From: Bradyrhizobium agreste
GTDB taxonomy: Bacteria > Pseudomonadota > Alphaproteobacteria > Rhizobiales > Xanthobacteraceae
NCBI RefSeq assembly: GCF_016031625.1
Contig: NZ_JACCHP010000013.1
Location: forward strand, 62,001-126,000
Direction of reading: 5' to 3'
DNA: 64,000 bases
In this document: positions 17,957 through 27,025 of the stretch, piece by piece
How the letters are laid out: the number at the start of each line of letters is the position of its first letter
Numbering within the stretch: the stretch's first letter is position 1
Translations under genes and position numbers: made by a program
Notes under the pieces: model-generated
Database searches by the model: none
The model's input: the letters and a program-made list of their open reading frames with translations, nothing else
Told to the model about the DNA's origin: nothing

Positions 17957-18534
17957 TGCGAACCTCCCTTCGCGCTTGCTTGCCTTGCAAGCGCATTTGT
18001 GTTGTCACAGCTTCGCAGATCGAATTGACGAGTGATAGCCCGGTGTTTGACGGTGAATCGATGACAGCGCAATCGTCTGACTTTTCACCGAACAAGCGAG
18101 CCCTGCAAAATTTGACCTGAAACCAGTTTGGCCCGGCGCATTGCATTGCAAGTTCGTCCCAGGCGGTCCTTCGCCGCGATAAAGCACGCCGGTGCGTCCG
18201 GCAAAGCTCGCCAGCCTCGTAAGGCCGATCACAACAATGGCCCCGACGGTTGCACGTCGGGGCCACTCAAGATCAACAGGCATGGGTACATCCGCCGCGC
18301 CTGCTGATCGTTGAGGCCACTGATTACCGCCTCCGATCTGGCACAGACTGTGGCGAGGCAGCGGCATCGGGATGATATTCTGCCTGAAGCTGATGGCAGT
18401 CCACTACATCATTGGTGGTACTCCCACCAGCTCGCGGCTTCGCCTGCGTTCTGGCCGCAATGGGGCATTCGCAACTGGGGTCGAGCGGACAGCAAGTCCA
18501 ACCAAATTCCGCTCTACCGCCGATGCGAGGTACA
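17957..18534. other. Gene-poor region
   Basis: No gene is supported here. Several frames are open, but none has a convincing start or recognisable domain. The region holds one strong hairpin (18239-18264) and, just beyond it, the decayed isomerase fragment at 18535-18624. From there to the next gene at 18764 nothing else was seen except that gene's ribosome-binding site. Confidence 0.6.
18239..18264. terminator. Strong orphan hairpin, possible terminator
   Basis: GGCCCCGACG, a six-base loop and the exact complement form a 10-bp GC stem. Neither side has a T run and no gene ends nearby, so it may belong to an unannotated RNA or be a remnant. Confidence 0.4.
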
Positions 18535-18624
18535 CCACCTTCCCGTACCGTTCGATGCAGGTGCGCAGCAGCTCGTTCATCGGCCTGCCCATCAGTCGCT
18601 GGAGAAGATCTCGGCCTCCGAATA
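18535..18624 (-). pseudogene. Decayed 3' fragment of a sugar-phosphate-isomerase-like gene
   Basis: These 90 bases align over their whole length (about 80% by eye) with 20314-20404, the end of the intact isomerase-like gene, in the same orientation. A 1-base deletion in the copy of the WWGK codons causes a frameshift that reads straight into TGA, and the final TAA has become TAC. The translated remnant GRPMNELLRTCIERYGKVV matches GKPMDEVLRTCIARHRTVV of the intact gene. The two copies flank the FAD oxidase gene. Confidence 0.8.
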
Positions 18625-18763
18625 GAGGGCTACGCGTAGTCGATTTGCGATGGCTATCGCGCTGCGCTTGATCTACCTTTTCAAAACGGGCGGAGAACGC
18701 TCGAGGAAACCTGCGAGCAACCTCCGACCCAATGACCGATCATGGGTGGAATAGGAGGACATC

Positions 18764-20149
18764 ATGCAGAGCATGGCCACCGAAACCTTCATCGGCAATA
18801 TGCGCGGCCCGGTTATCAGGCGAATGGATGCCGACTATGACGCTGTGCGGAGCCTCTACAACGGAATGATCGACAAGAGTCCAATGATGATCGCGCGATG
18901 CGCCGACGTCGCTGACGTCGTCGCAGCGGTCAATTTTGCAAGGGACAGTGATCTCCAGGTCGCGATCCGCGGAGGCGGCCACAATGGGCCGGGCCTCAGC
19001 AGTGTCGAAGACGGACTGATGATCGACATGTCGATGATGAAAGGCGTGCGGGTCGATCCCGGCGCGCGTACTGTCCGCGTCGGTCCCGGCTGCTCGCAAG
19101 GCGATGTCGACCACGCCACGCACATCTACGGGCTTGCCGTGCCGGCCGGCATTGTATCGACCACCGGGATCGCCGGCCTTACGCTGGGCGGCGGCACAGG
19201 ATACCTCACCCGCAAATATGGCCTCACCATCGACAATCTCCTCGAGGCTGATGTCGTGCTCGCCGATGGACGCATCGTCACCGCCAACAAGTCGGAGAAC
19301 GCAGACCTTTATTGGGGCCTGCGCGGGGGCGGCGGCAATTTCGGCATCGTCACGAGCTTCTTGTTCCAGGCTCATCCTGTGAAGATGGTATATGCCGGTC
19401 CGATCTTCTGGGATCTCGAAAATGCCCGGACTGTGATGCAGAAGTACAGGGATTTCCTCCCCAGCGCTCCCGAGGAGCTCGGGGCCTTTGTCGGCTTGAA
19501 GACCGTTCCGCCGATGGACCCGTTCCCGCCGGATCATCAGGGCAAGCGTGCCTGCGCCATCATTGCCTGCTACAATGGGTCGACAGAAGGCGGCAAGGCG
19601 GTCATGGCGGGGTTGCTCGGTGAGCTGCCCCCGCCGCTCTTCAATTGGATGGGCGAAATGCCCTATCCGGCGCTCCAGTCCATGTTCGATCCGTTCTTCC
19701 CAAAAGGTCTGCAGTGGTACTGGCGCGGCGATTTCGTGAAAGAACTGACCGACGAAGCAATTGACGCCCATATCGAGCAGGCCCGCAAAGCACCCAGCGC
19801 GCTGTCGCTCATGCATCTCTATCCGATCGATGGCGCCGTCCATCGCGTCGACAAGAGCGACACCGCCTGGAACACGCGCGACGCGACCTGGTCGATGGTC
19901 ATCGCCGGTATCGATCCCAATCCGCAAAAAGCAGGCGCAATCACGCGCTGGACCAAGGACTATTGGGAAGCCGTGCATCCTTACTCGGCCGACGGCGGCT
20001 ATGTGAATTTCATGATGGAGGATGGAGACGACAGCAGACTTAGGGCCACTTACGGCGACAACTACGACCGCCTCGCCGCCTTGAAGGCCAAGTACGATCC
20101 GACGAACTTCTTCCACATGAACCAGAACATCAGACCGCTGCACTCGTAG
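18764..20149 (+). CDS. FAD-dependent oxidase, BBE/GlcD-like (PCMH-type FAD domain)
   Basis: A 461-aa flavoprotein. The FAD-binding domain (about 35-215) has AIRGGGHNGPG, with the His expected to carry 8-alpha-linked FAD, and TLGGGTGYLTRKYGL. The usual second anchoring Cys of bicovalent berberine-bridge enzymes is absent (GIVSTTGIAG instead), so FAD is probably held by one bond. The C-terminal BBE motif reads YDPTNFFHMNQNI. Related enzymes oxidise sugars, alcohols or alkaloid-like substrates. AGGAGGA seven bases before the ATG fixes the start. It is divergent in direction from the catabolic cluster that begins at 20309 and may serve it. Confidence 0.9.
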   Translation: MQSMATETFIGNMRGPVIRRMDADYDAVRSLYNGMIDKSPMMIARCADVADVVAAVNFARDSDLQVAIRGGGHNGPGLSSVEDGLMIDMSMMKGVRVDPGARTVRVGPGCSQGDVDHATHIYGLAVPAGIVSTTGIAGLTLGGGTGYLTRKYGLTIDNLLEADVVLADGRIVTANKSENADLYWGLRGGGGNFGIVTSFLFQAHPVKMVYAGPIFWDLENARTVMQKYRDFLPSAPEELGAFVGLKTVPPMDPFPPDHQGKRACAIIACYNGSTEGGKAVMAGLLGELPPPLFNWMGEMPYPALQSMFDPFFPKGLQWYWRGDFVKELTDEAIDAHIEQARKAPSALSLMHLYPIDGAVHRVDKSDTAWNTRDATWSMVIAGIDPNPQKAGAITRWTKDYWEAVHPYSADGGYVNFMMEDGDDSRLRATYGDNYDRLAALKAKYDPTNFFHMNQNIRPLHS

Positions 20150-20232
20150 ACGATCACACCTGCTGCACGGTCCGGGCGCGCCCAAAGTGTTTGTCGGAGC
20201 GCTCTCCTGCATCGAGGATCGAGGGAGCGACG

Positions 20233-20276
20233 GAGGAGCGCTCCCTCTCCCACTTGCGGGAGAGGTGAACGAGCCG
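20233..20276. repeat. Dispersed palindromic repeat (CTCTCCC/GGGAGAG family)
   Basis: CCTCTCCC-ACTTGC-GGGAGAGG plus the flanking GTGAACGAGCCGC, located between convergent genes. It shares its arms with the elements at 1310, 24970 and 31793. Confidence 0.65.
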
Positions 20277-20308
20277 CGACAATCGATTCAACCTAAAGCC
20301 ATTTGGCT

Positions 20309-21172
20309 TTAAACCACCGTCCGGTGCCGCGCGATGCAGGTGCGCAGCACCTCGTCCATCGGCTTGCCCCACCAATCGTTGGAGAAGATCTCGATCTCGG
20401 AATAGCCGGCAAAGCCCTGCGCCTCGACCGCCGCACGCACTGATTTGATGTCGATGATCCCGTCGCCCATCATGCCGCGGTCGTTGAGGATGTCTTTGGT
20501 CGGCACCAGCCAGTCGCAGACATGGAAGGCGAGCAGGCGATCCTTGCCGGCGCGTGCGATCTGGCCCATCAGCTCCGGATCCCACCAGATGTGGTAGACG
20601 TCGAGCGCAACGCCGAGCATGCCGGTGCGGGCGGGGTCGAGCCGGTCGCAGATGTCGAGCGCCTGCTTGGTCGTGTTCACACAGGCGCGATCGGCGGCAT
20701 AGGCCGGGTGCAGCGGCTCGATCGCCAGCGGCAGCTTTGCTTGCCGCGCGTAGTCGAGCATGTCAGCGAGCGCTTCCTCGACCTGCCCGCGCGCCGCCAC
20801 GATGTCCTTCGACGCCGCGCTGCCCGGCCGCGAATATTGCGGCAGGCCGCCGACGACGAGGACGATGCAGGGCGCGCCCAGTGCCTGGGCCTCGTCGACA
20901 CAGCGCCGGTTATCGTCGCGTACCTCGCCCCGGCGCGCGGCATCCGAGGTGAACATGCCGCCGCGGCAATAGCCGGACAGTTCGAGGCCGGCCTCGCGCA
21001 CCGCGCGTGCGGCGCGGTCGAGACCGACGGCGGCAACCTGATCGCGCCAGGGGTCGATGGCGCGGATGCCGTGTTTCGCACAGGCCTCGATGATGGCGGC
21101 GAGGTTACCCTGCTTGCGGACGGTCGCCGTGTTCAGCGACAGCCAGCGATGATCGGACGAGAAATCGCGCAT
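20309..21172 (-). CDS. Sugar phosphate isomerase/epimerase-like TIM-barrel protein
   Basis: A 287-aa AP-endonuclease-2/xylose-isomerase-like barrel. Candidate metal ligands are Glu in PLAIEPLHP, Asp/His in VALDVYHIWWDPE, His in LLAFHVCDW and Glu in YSEIEIFSNDWW near the C-terminus. It is the last gene of the minus-strand cluster, and its ATG overlaps the DUF993 stop by one base (TGATG). It should isomerise or epimerise the pathway intermediate. A damaged copy of its 3' end lies at 18535. Confidence 0.9.
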   Translation of the reverse strand: MRDFSSDHRWLSLNTATVRKQGNLAAIIEACAKHGIRAIDPWRDQVAAVGLDRAARAVREAGLELSGYCRGGMFTSDAARRGEVRDDNRRCVDEAQALGAPCIVLVVGGLPQYSRPGSAASKDIVAARGQVEEALADMLDYARQAKLPLAIEPLHPAYAADRACVNTTKQALDICDRLDPARTGMLGVALDVYHIWWDPELMGQIARAGKDRLLAFHVCDWLVPTKDILNDRGMMGDGIIDIKSVRAAVEAQGFAGYSEIEIFSNDWWGKPMDEVLRTCIARHRTVV

Positions 21173-22362
21173 CAGGATTCGAACCCGTGGGTGGCGAGCA
21201 CGGTCTTCATCCGTTGCGTCGCGAGCTCGGGGTTGGCGAGCAGGCCGGCCTGGTCGGCCAGACGGAACAGCTCGGCAAGATGCAGCATCGAGCGCGCACT
21301 CTCCTGTCCTCCGACCATGGTGAAGTGATCCTGGTGTCCGTTGAGATAAGCCATGAACACGACGCCGGTCTTGTAGAAGCGCGTCGGCGCCTTGAAGATG
21401 TGACGCGACAGCGGCACCGTCGGGCCCAGCACGTCATGGAAGCCGGCTTCGTCGCCCACGGCCAGCCGCGACAGCGCGTAGGACGCCGCCGGCGCGATGG
21501 CATCGAAGATACCGAGCAGCGCGTGCGAAAAGCCCTCCTCGTCGCCTGCGATCAGCTCCGCGTAGTTGAAATCGTCGCCGGTGTACATCTTGATGCGCTT
21601 GTCGAGGCGTCGGCGCATGTCGATCTCGCGCTGCTTGTCCAGCAGCGAGACCTTGACGCCGTCGACCTTGGCGGCGTTGGCATTGATGATGGCGACCGCA
21701 ATGTCCATCGCCTTGTCGAGATCTCTCGTGCCCCAATAGCCCGCCAGCGCCGGATCGAAGATGTCGCCGAGCCAGTGGATGATCACGGGCTCACGGACCT
21801 GCGAAAGCACGCGGTCATAGACCTTGGCGTAATCATCGGCATTGCGACCGAGTTTCGCAAGGGCGCGCGAGGCCATCATGATGATGCGGCCGCCGACTTT
21901 CTCCACCGCCGAGACCTGCTCCTCATAGGCGCGGATCACATCGTCGAGGCTCCTGGCATCCTCGACCGCGAGATGGTCGGTGCCGGCACCGGAGAACACC
22001 AGCGCGTTGCGCCGCTTGGCGGCGGCGACCGAGCGCGTGATCAGCTCCAGCGAGGTCGGCCAGTCCAGCCCCATGCCGCGCTGGGCGGTGTCCATGGCTT
22101 CGGCGACGCCAAGGCCGAGGTCCCAGACGTGCTCGCGGAAGGCGATGGTCTTGTCCCAGTCGACGGCGGCCGACAGCCAGGGATCGTTGTCGGCGAAAGG
22201 GTCGGCGACGGTGTGCACGGCCGAGAAGGCGATGCGGTTCAGGGGTCCCTCAAGCTTGGCCGGGAACGTGCGCGAAGCCGCGAGCCGGTAGGTCTCGATC
22301 GAGCGATCGGCTTTGGGCAGCTTGAGCGACAATGACGACATGGGTTGGACGGGCTTGTTCAT
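21172..22362 (-). CDS. DUF993 family protein (dihydrodipicolinate-synthase-like aldolase fold)
   Basis: A 396-aa protein recognised as DUF993, grouped with the DHDPS/NAL class I aldolase superfamily. Characteristic stretches are ADPFADNDPWLSAAVDWD, GLDWPTSLELI, PVIIHWLGDIFDPALAGYWG and DGVKVSLLDK. The Lys in the last is at the expected Schiff-base strand, but this is inference. The substrate is unknown. GGAGGG precedes the ATG, and the gene lies 10 bases after the Gfo/Idh/MocA gene. By analogy it may catalyse an aldol cleavage or condensation after the dehydrogenase step. Confidence 0.88.
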   Translation of the reverse strand: MNKPVQPMSSLSLKLPKADRSIETYRLAASRTFPAKLEGPLNRIAFSAVHTVADPFADNDPWLSAAVDWDKTIAFREHVWDLGLGVAEAMDTAQRGMGLDWPTSLELITRSVAAAKRRNALVFSGAGTDHLAVEDARSLDDVIRAYEEQVSAVEKVGGRIIMMASRALAKLGRNADDYAKVYDRVLSQVREPVIIHWLGDIFDPALAGYWGTRDLDKAMDIAVAIINANAAKVDGVKVSLLDKQREIDMRRRLDKRIKMYTGDDFNYAELIAGDEEGFSHALLGIFDAIAPAASYALSRLAVGDEAGFHDVLGPTVPLSRHIFKAPTRFYKTGVVFMAYLNGHQDHFTMVGGQESARSMLHLAELFRLADQAGLLANPELATQRMKTVLATHGFES

Positions 22363-22372
22363 ATGTCCCTCC

Positions 22373-23524
22373 TCACACCTTGATCGGGGCGACGTCGATC
22401 CAGCGCCGCTCCTTCCAGCTCTTCAATGCGCATTCGGCGAGCTGCACGCCCTTGGCGCCTTCGAGCAGCGTGAACTTGTAGGGCGCGTCCTCGTAGACGT
22501 GACGGATGAACATCTCCCACTGCTCCTTGAAGCCGTTGTCGTAGCTGACGTTGTCCGGCAGCTTCTGCCAGTCGCCGTAGAAATCGTGCAGCCGCTTCTC
22601 GTCGGGATTCCACACCGGCCGCGGGGTCGCCTGCCGCGCCTGGATCATGCAGTCGGTGAGGCCCGCGACCGCCGAGCCGAGCGTGCCGTCGACCTGGAAG
22701 GTGACGAGGTCGTCGCGATAGACGCGCGTCACCCAGGACATGTTGATGTGGGCGATGATGCCGCCTTCGAGCTGGAACGTGGCGTAGGCGGAATCGTCCG
22801 CGGTCGCTTTGTACGTCTTGCCCTGCTCGTCGAAGCGCTCGGGGATATCGGTGCTGCCGATGCAGCTGACGCTCTGGACGTTGCCGAAGAGGTTGTCGAG
22901 CACGTAGCGCCAATGGCAGACCATGTCGAGGATGATGCCGCCGCCGTCCTCGCTGCGGTAGTTCCACGACGGCCGCTGCGCCTCCTGCCAGCCGCCTTCG
23001 AACACCCAATAGCCGAACTCGCCACGCACCGAGAGGATGCGGCCGAAGAAGCCGGAATCGCGCAAAAAGGCGATCTTCTTCAACCCCGGCAGGAACAGCT
23101 TGTCCTGCACCGTGCCGTGCTTGACGCCCTTGGCATTGGCGAGCTTCACGACCTCGAGCGCCTCCTCGAAATTGGTCGCGATCGGCTTCTCGCAATAGAC
23201 GTGCTTGCCGGCATTGATCGCCTGCGTCAGCAGGCCGGGGCGCGCCTGCGTGGTCGCAGCGTCGAAGAACATGGTGTCGTTCTCATCGGCGAGCGCGGCA
23301 TCGAGATCGGTGGTCCAGCGCGTGATGTTGTAGCGCTTGGCCAGCGCCTCGACCTTGTCGGCGCTGCGGCCGACCAGGATCGGATCGGGCATGACGCGGT
23401 CGCCGTTCGTCAGGCCGACGCCGCCCTGGTCGCGGATCGCGACGATCGAGCGGATCAGATGCTGATTGAGCCCCATGCGGCCGGTGACGCCGTTCATGAT
23501 GAGACCGAGGCGTTGCGTGGTCAT
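22373..23524 (-). CDS. Gfo/Idh/MocA family NAD(P)-dependent dehydrogenase
   Basis: A 383-aa two-domain oxidoreductase: N-terminal Rossmann fold (LIMNGVTGRMGLNQHLIRS), the signature EKP in GKHVYCEKPIATNFEE (about 125), and a C-terminal alpha/beta substrate domain with GGGIILDMVCHWRYVLDNLFG. Family members oxidise hydroxyls of sugars, inositols and sugar acids. The ATG overlaps the enolase-superfamily stop (ATGA), so the two are translationally coupled. Confidence 0.92.
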   Translation of the reverse strand: MTTQRLGLIMNGVTGRMGLNQHLIRSIVAIRDQGGVGLTNGDRVMPDPILVGRSADKVEALAKRYNITRWTTDLDAALADENDTMFFDAATTQARPGLLTQAINAGKHVYCEKPIATNFEEALEVVKLANAKGVKHGTVQDKLFLPGLKKIAFLRDSGFFGRILSVRGEFGYWVFEGGWQEAQRPSWNYRSEDGGGIILDMVCHWRYVLDNLFGNVQSVSCIGSTDIPERFDEQGKTYKATADDSAYATFQLEGGIIAHINMSWVTRVYRDDLVTFQVDGTLGSAVAGLTDCMIQARQATPRPVWNPDEKRLHDFYGDWQKLPDNVSYDNGFKEQWEMFIRHVYEDAPYKFTLLEGAKGVQLAECALKSWKERRWIDVAPIKV

Positions 23525-24912
23525 GCCAATTGCTCCTGAAGTGGCTGTTCGAGCGGGCGCAGCGCCGACCAGTCCGGATGGACCGCGGTGGCAAAGCCTG
23601 CTGTGTGAAGCGATCCCGTCAGGAGATCGCCGTCGTGAATGGAGAGCCGGATGCCCTGCCCGGCATCGGTATAGAGATCGGGGTGCGCGGCCGCGAAGGC
23701 CTGTGCTTCCGCGGAGGGCGTATCGCCAAAACCGTCGACATAGTGATGGCCGTTGCGCTCGGCGTGGGTGACGCCAATGAAGGCGCCGAGCGCGAGGTCC
23801 TGCTGCACGGCAAGACCGGCCTGGCAGGTCAGGTCCTCAGCCGTCACGAAGAAGGTGCCGCCTTCGGAGCTCCATTTCGCCGCGCGCGTGGCGTTGGCGA
23901 TGGACTTGTAGACGCCCTTGCAGGATTTGGAGGAAATGCCGCGATAGCCGAGCGCCCGCGCTGCCGGGAAAGCATCGTAGGAATCGTCGGCTTCGTCGAT
24001 GATGAAGCCGCGCGCGGCGAGCTTGCCGAGCGGCGATTGCAGCGTGATGTCGCGCGGCATCGGCTGTTCGACATAGAGCAGGCGCGTGGCGATCGGGCGC
24101 AGCGCCGCGTCACGATCGAGCCGGTCCATCAGGGCCTGCAACGCCGCGAAATCCGCGTATTGCTCGTTGGCGTCGAGCGTCACCTTGTAGTCGCGTCCGA
24201 GCGTGTCGAGCTCCTTGCCGATCCGCGCCAGCCGCGCCGCATCGGCAGCCGGATCGCCGGACAGCTTGAGCTTGAAGTACCGCGCACCGGTATTCTCGCG
24301 CGGATCGGCAACGCCGCCCTCGCCCTCGACGACATCATCGAGGCCGACGGTATGCCTGATGGCAACACGCGCCAGCGGCATCCGCCCGGAGAGAAACGCA
24401 CCGATGTCCCTCTCGCTCAGGTCGGGAGAAAGCCGCGCATCGATGCCGGCGATGTTCGCGGCCATCCCGTCGAAGAAACTGGTCCTAATGGCGCGCAGCA
24501 GCGCATCGAGGATGGCCTTGTCGATCTCCGCGGGGCCGTAGCTTGCTGCCAGCGCCGGAATATTCTGCTTCGCGCAGGTCGCAACCTGGGCACCGATGCA
24601 GGCGGCATGCAGATCGAACGCCGTCCGGAAGCCGCCTCGTGCCAGATACAGACCGCGCGCGATCTGAAGCGAGCGTCGCAAGCTGTCGACCGTCTGCGCC
24701 GGCGACAGCTCCGGCCGCTTGTCGAACCACTTTGGCACCAGCAGCTCGGCGCTGGCACCGACTGCGGTTCCCCTGTCTTCGACCTCGATCTCGGCCCGCA
24801 CGAACAGCTGCGGCGTCGCGTTGATGGTAACAGCGCCGAAGCGGAACGGCCGCGCGAATTGCACGGGACGTTCGAAGAAGGCGATGTCTCGCAGCTTCAG
24901 GCGGGGGGACAT
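23521..24912 (-). CDS. Enolase-superfamily dehydratase/racemase-like enzyme
   Basis: 463 aa from the ATG at 24912. An open frame continues 64 codons upstream, but only through a palindromic repeat, so that part is rejected. The barrel shows the superfamily pattern: Lys pair in YFKLKLSGDP, metal acids Asp in TLDANEQY, Glu in LLYVEQPMPRD and acidic residues in IIDEADDSYDAF, then a Lys-rich strand ISSKSCKGVYKS. It should abstract the alpha-proton of a carboxylate (dehydration or racemisation). It is longer than typical mandelate racemases. It precedes the Gfo/Idh/MocA gene in an overlapping pair. Confidence 0.85.
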   Translation of the reverse strand: MSPRLKLRDIAFFERPVQFARPFRFGAVTINATPQLFVRAEIEVEDRGTAVGASAELLVPKWFDKRPELSPAQTVDSLRRSLQIARGLYLARGGFRTAFDLHAACIGAQVATCAKQNIPALAASYGPAEIDKAILDALLRAIRTSFFDGMAANIAGIDARLSPDLSERDIGAFLSGRMPLARVAIRHTVGLDDVVEGEGGVADPRENTGARYFKLKLSGDPAADAARLARIGKELDTLGRDYKVTLDANEQYADFAALQALMDRLDRDAALRPIATRLLYVEQPMPRDITLQSPLGKLAARGFIIDEADDSYDAFPAARALGYRGISSKSCKGVYKSIANATRAAKWSSEGGTFFVTAEDLTCQAGLAVQQDLALGAFIGVTHAERNGHHYVDGFGDTPSAEAQAFAAAHPDLYTDAGQGIRLSIHDGDLLTGSLHTAGFATAVHPDWSALRPLEQPLQEQLA

Positions 24913-24969
24913 GATCTCACAACGAAACGAGCTGAACCTGGTGCGACAGGTAGGGCCGCGGGCGACTCG

Positions 24970-25091
24970 CCTCTCCCGCTTGCGGGAGAGGCCGACGCGC
25001 GCAGCGCGGCGGGTGAGGGTTTTCTCCTCTTGGGGAGTCTTGCCAGCGGAGACACCCTCTCCCCAGCCCTCCCCCGCAGGCGGGGGAGGGA
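24970..25091. repeat. Dispersed palindromic repeat cluster
   Basis: Two hairpins, CCTCTCCCGC-TTGCGGGAGAGG and a CCCTCCCCC-type arm pair with its complement GGGGGAGGG, flank a GGCGGGTGAGGG segment. The cluster fills the 221-base gap between the ATPase and enolase-like genes of the cluster and may cause mRNA processing or partial termination there. Confidence 0.75.
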
Positions 25092-25133
25092 GCGCACCGT
25101 GCATGCGGCCGGGTCTGAGAACACCATTGCCAC

Positions 25134-25982
25134 CTAATCCAACGCGCCTTGCGAGAAGAAGTGCTTGCGGATGCGCTGCACGAGTTCCGTAAACACCGGA
25201 TCGGCCATTACATCGAGCGAGCGGAGGCGCGGCAGCGGCACGTCGTAGATTGCCGCGATCGCACCGGGGCGTTCGGTCATGACCAGCACGCGGTCGGCGA
25301 GGAACACGGCTTCCGGAATCGAATGAGTGATCAAGAGCACGGTCTTCTTCGTCTCGCGCTGGATCCGCATCAATTCGATATTCATGCGCTCGCGCGTCAG
25401 CGCGTCGAGCGCGCCGAACGGCTCGTCCATCAGCATGATCCTGGGATCATGCACCAGCGCGCGGCAGATCGAGGCGCGCTGCTGCATGCCGCCGGAGAGC
25501 TGCCAGGGCAGCTTCTTCTCGAAACCTTCGAGGCCGACCAGCTTCAGCAGCGACTTGGCGCGATCGAGATAGTCCTGCCGCGGCAGGCGCTTCATGTCGA
25601 TCGGAAGCATCACGTTGCCCAGGATGTTACGCCAGGGCAAGAGCAGCGCGTTCTGGAAGACGATGCCGACATTGCCGTGCGGCGTCGTCACCTTCTGGCC
25701 CTCGACCAGGATCTCTCCCGTGGTCGGCGCCAGCAGGCCCGAGATCAGCTTGAGCAGCGTGGACTTGCCGCAGCCGGATGGGCCGACCACGACGAAGAAC
25801 TCGCCGTCATTGATGTGGAAGTCGAGCGGCCGCAGCGACGGCACGTCGCCGTCGCGCGTCCGGTATGTCTTCGACACGCCGGACAGCTTGATGCCCGACG
25901 CATCGCCGGCAGCCCGGTCGCTCACCAATCTCAGATGCGCGGCCGGCTGCACGGCTTCGTTCATGGCTGTCGCAGGTTTCAC
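25134..25982 (-). CDS. ABC transporter ATP-binding protein (TauB/SsuB/NrtD type)
   Basis: A 282-aa ATPase: Walker A GPSGCGKSTLL, Q-loop VFQNALLLPWRN, signature QLSGGMQQR, Walker B IMLMDEPFGALD and H-loop THSIPEA. The PFGALDALTRERM stretch is typical of importers for sulfonates, nitrate and pyrimidines. The GTG start overlaps the binding-protein stop (GTGA); an ATG at 25964 is an alternative. It energises the permease and binding protein encoded just upstream. Confidence 0.93.
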   Translation of the reverse strand: MKPATAMNEAVQPAAHLRLVSDRAAGDASGIKLSGVSKTYRTRDGDVPSLRPLDFHINDGEFFVVVGPSGCGKSTLLKLISGLLAPTTGEILVEGQKVTTPHGNVGIVFQNALLLPWRNILGNVMLPIDMKRLPRQDYLDRAKSLLKLVGLEGFEKKLPWQLSGGMQQRASICRALVHDPRIMLMDEPFGALDALTRERMNIELMRIQRETKKTVLLITHSIPEAVFLADRVLVMTERPGAIAAIYDVPLPRLRSLDVMADPVFTELVQRIRKHFFSQGALD

Positions 25983-26971
25983 GAGCCGCTCTTCGGCAGA
26001 TAGTCGTTGGTATAGAAGGCCTTCGGATTCTCCTTGGCCTTCGCATCCAGCCCGCCATATTCGACGAGCAGATTGACAGTCTCCGCCATGTTCTGATCGG
26101 TGACCTGGAAAGGACGCCTGCCCTTGGTCTCCGCGGTCCGGTACAGCGGGATGGTCAGCTCAAAACCCTGCGTAAGCGTGTCGATCTTGCCGCCCTTCGG
26201 GTTGGCATCGAGGATCGACTGCGCCGCGGCCTTGGGCTCCTTCTCGGCGGCCTCGACCGCTTTCGTGGTCGCGGACATGAAGCGGCGGACCAGATCGGCA
26301 TTGGCCTTCACATAATCGGCATTGGCGATGATGCCCGAGGACACCATGTTGATGCCGTAGTCGGCGAACTTGATGGGGTAGACCTCCTTGCCGGTGGCGT
26401 CCTTGATCTTCATCGACTGGTCCATGACGTAGCCGAGCAGAAGATCGGCCTGGCCGTTGATGACGGCGTTGAGCTTGGTCTGGCCGTCGCCGGCGACGGT
26501 CTTGAAGTCGCTCTCCTTCAGGCCGGTCTTCTTCAGGAACAGCGGCCAGATCTGGGTCATGGAATCCGCCGGCGTGATCGCCACCGTCTTGCCCTTGATG
26601 TCCTCGGGCTTCCTGATGTTCTTGTCGACGAAGCCCATCGCGGACATCGGTGAGGTCTGCAGCAGGACGCCCGTTGCAACCACGGGCGCGCCCTTGATCG
26701 CGGCGCGCATCATGGTGGGAACGTCGACATAGCCGAAATCGGCGGTCTTGGCGGCAACCGCCTGCGTGGTCGCAGCCGAGCCGCGGCCTTCCTGGATCTC
26801 GAGATCGATGCCTTCGGCCGCGTAGATGCCCTTGGCCTTGCCGTAATAGAACGGCGCGTGCTCGCCATAGACGTACCAGTTCAGCATCAGCACGACCTTG
26901 TCAGCTGCCTGCGCCGGCATGGCAGCGAACGCCAGTAGTGCCACGGATGCAGCCCCAATCCACTTCCTCAT
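25979..26971 (-). CDS. ABC transporter substrate-binding protein, NMT1/THI5-like
   Basis: About 330 aa. The signal peptide MRKWIGAASVALLAFAAMPAQA is followed by the NMT1/TauA-type opening VVLMLNWYVYGEHAPFYYGKAKGIYAAEGIDLEI, and GRGSAATTQAVAAKTADFGYVD forms the second lobe hinge. Relatives bind pyrimidine precursors, riboflavin, sulfonates, aromatic acids or nitrate. The ligand here is unknown but presumably feeds the enzymes encoded downstream. GGGAG precedes the ATG at 26971; a GTG six bases earlier is possible. Confidence 0.92.
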   Translation of the reverse strand: MRKWIGAASVALLAFAAMPAQAADKVVLMLNWYVYGEHAPFYYGKAKGIYAAEGIDLEIQEGRGSAATTQAVAAKTADFGYVDVPTMMRAAIKGAPVVATGVLLQTSPMSAMGFVDKNIRKPEDIKGKTVAITPADSMTQIWPLFLKKTGLKESDFKTVAGDGQTKLNAVINGQADLLLGYVMDQSMKIKDATGKEVYPIKFADYGINMVSSGIIANADYVKANADLVRRFMSATTKAVEAAEKEPKAAAQSILDANPKGGKIDTLTQGFELTIPLYRTAETKGRRPFQVTDQNMAETVNLLVEYGGLDAKAKENPKAFYTNDYLPKSGS

Positions 26972-27025
26972 CGTCACTCTCCCTGTCGTTGTTGTGTCGG
27001 CCGTTGGTGGCCGTTCGTTGTTTGG

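Noticed and set aside
17787..18266. 159-codon minus-strand frame with several Cys and Arg residues
   Set aside because: It overlaps the better-supported small gene at 17684-17956 and has no ribosome-binding site or recognised domain. A shorter gene inside it cannot be excluded.
24913..25104. 64-codon N-terminal extension of the enolase-superfamily gene
   Set aside because: The extension is the translation of a palindromic repeat cluster, with low-complexity Gly/Pro/Arg sequence. The ATG at 24912 begins a normal enolase-like N-terminus.
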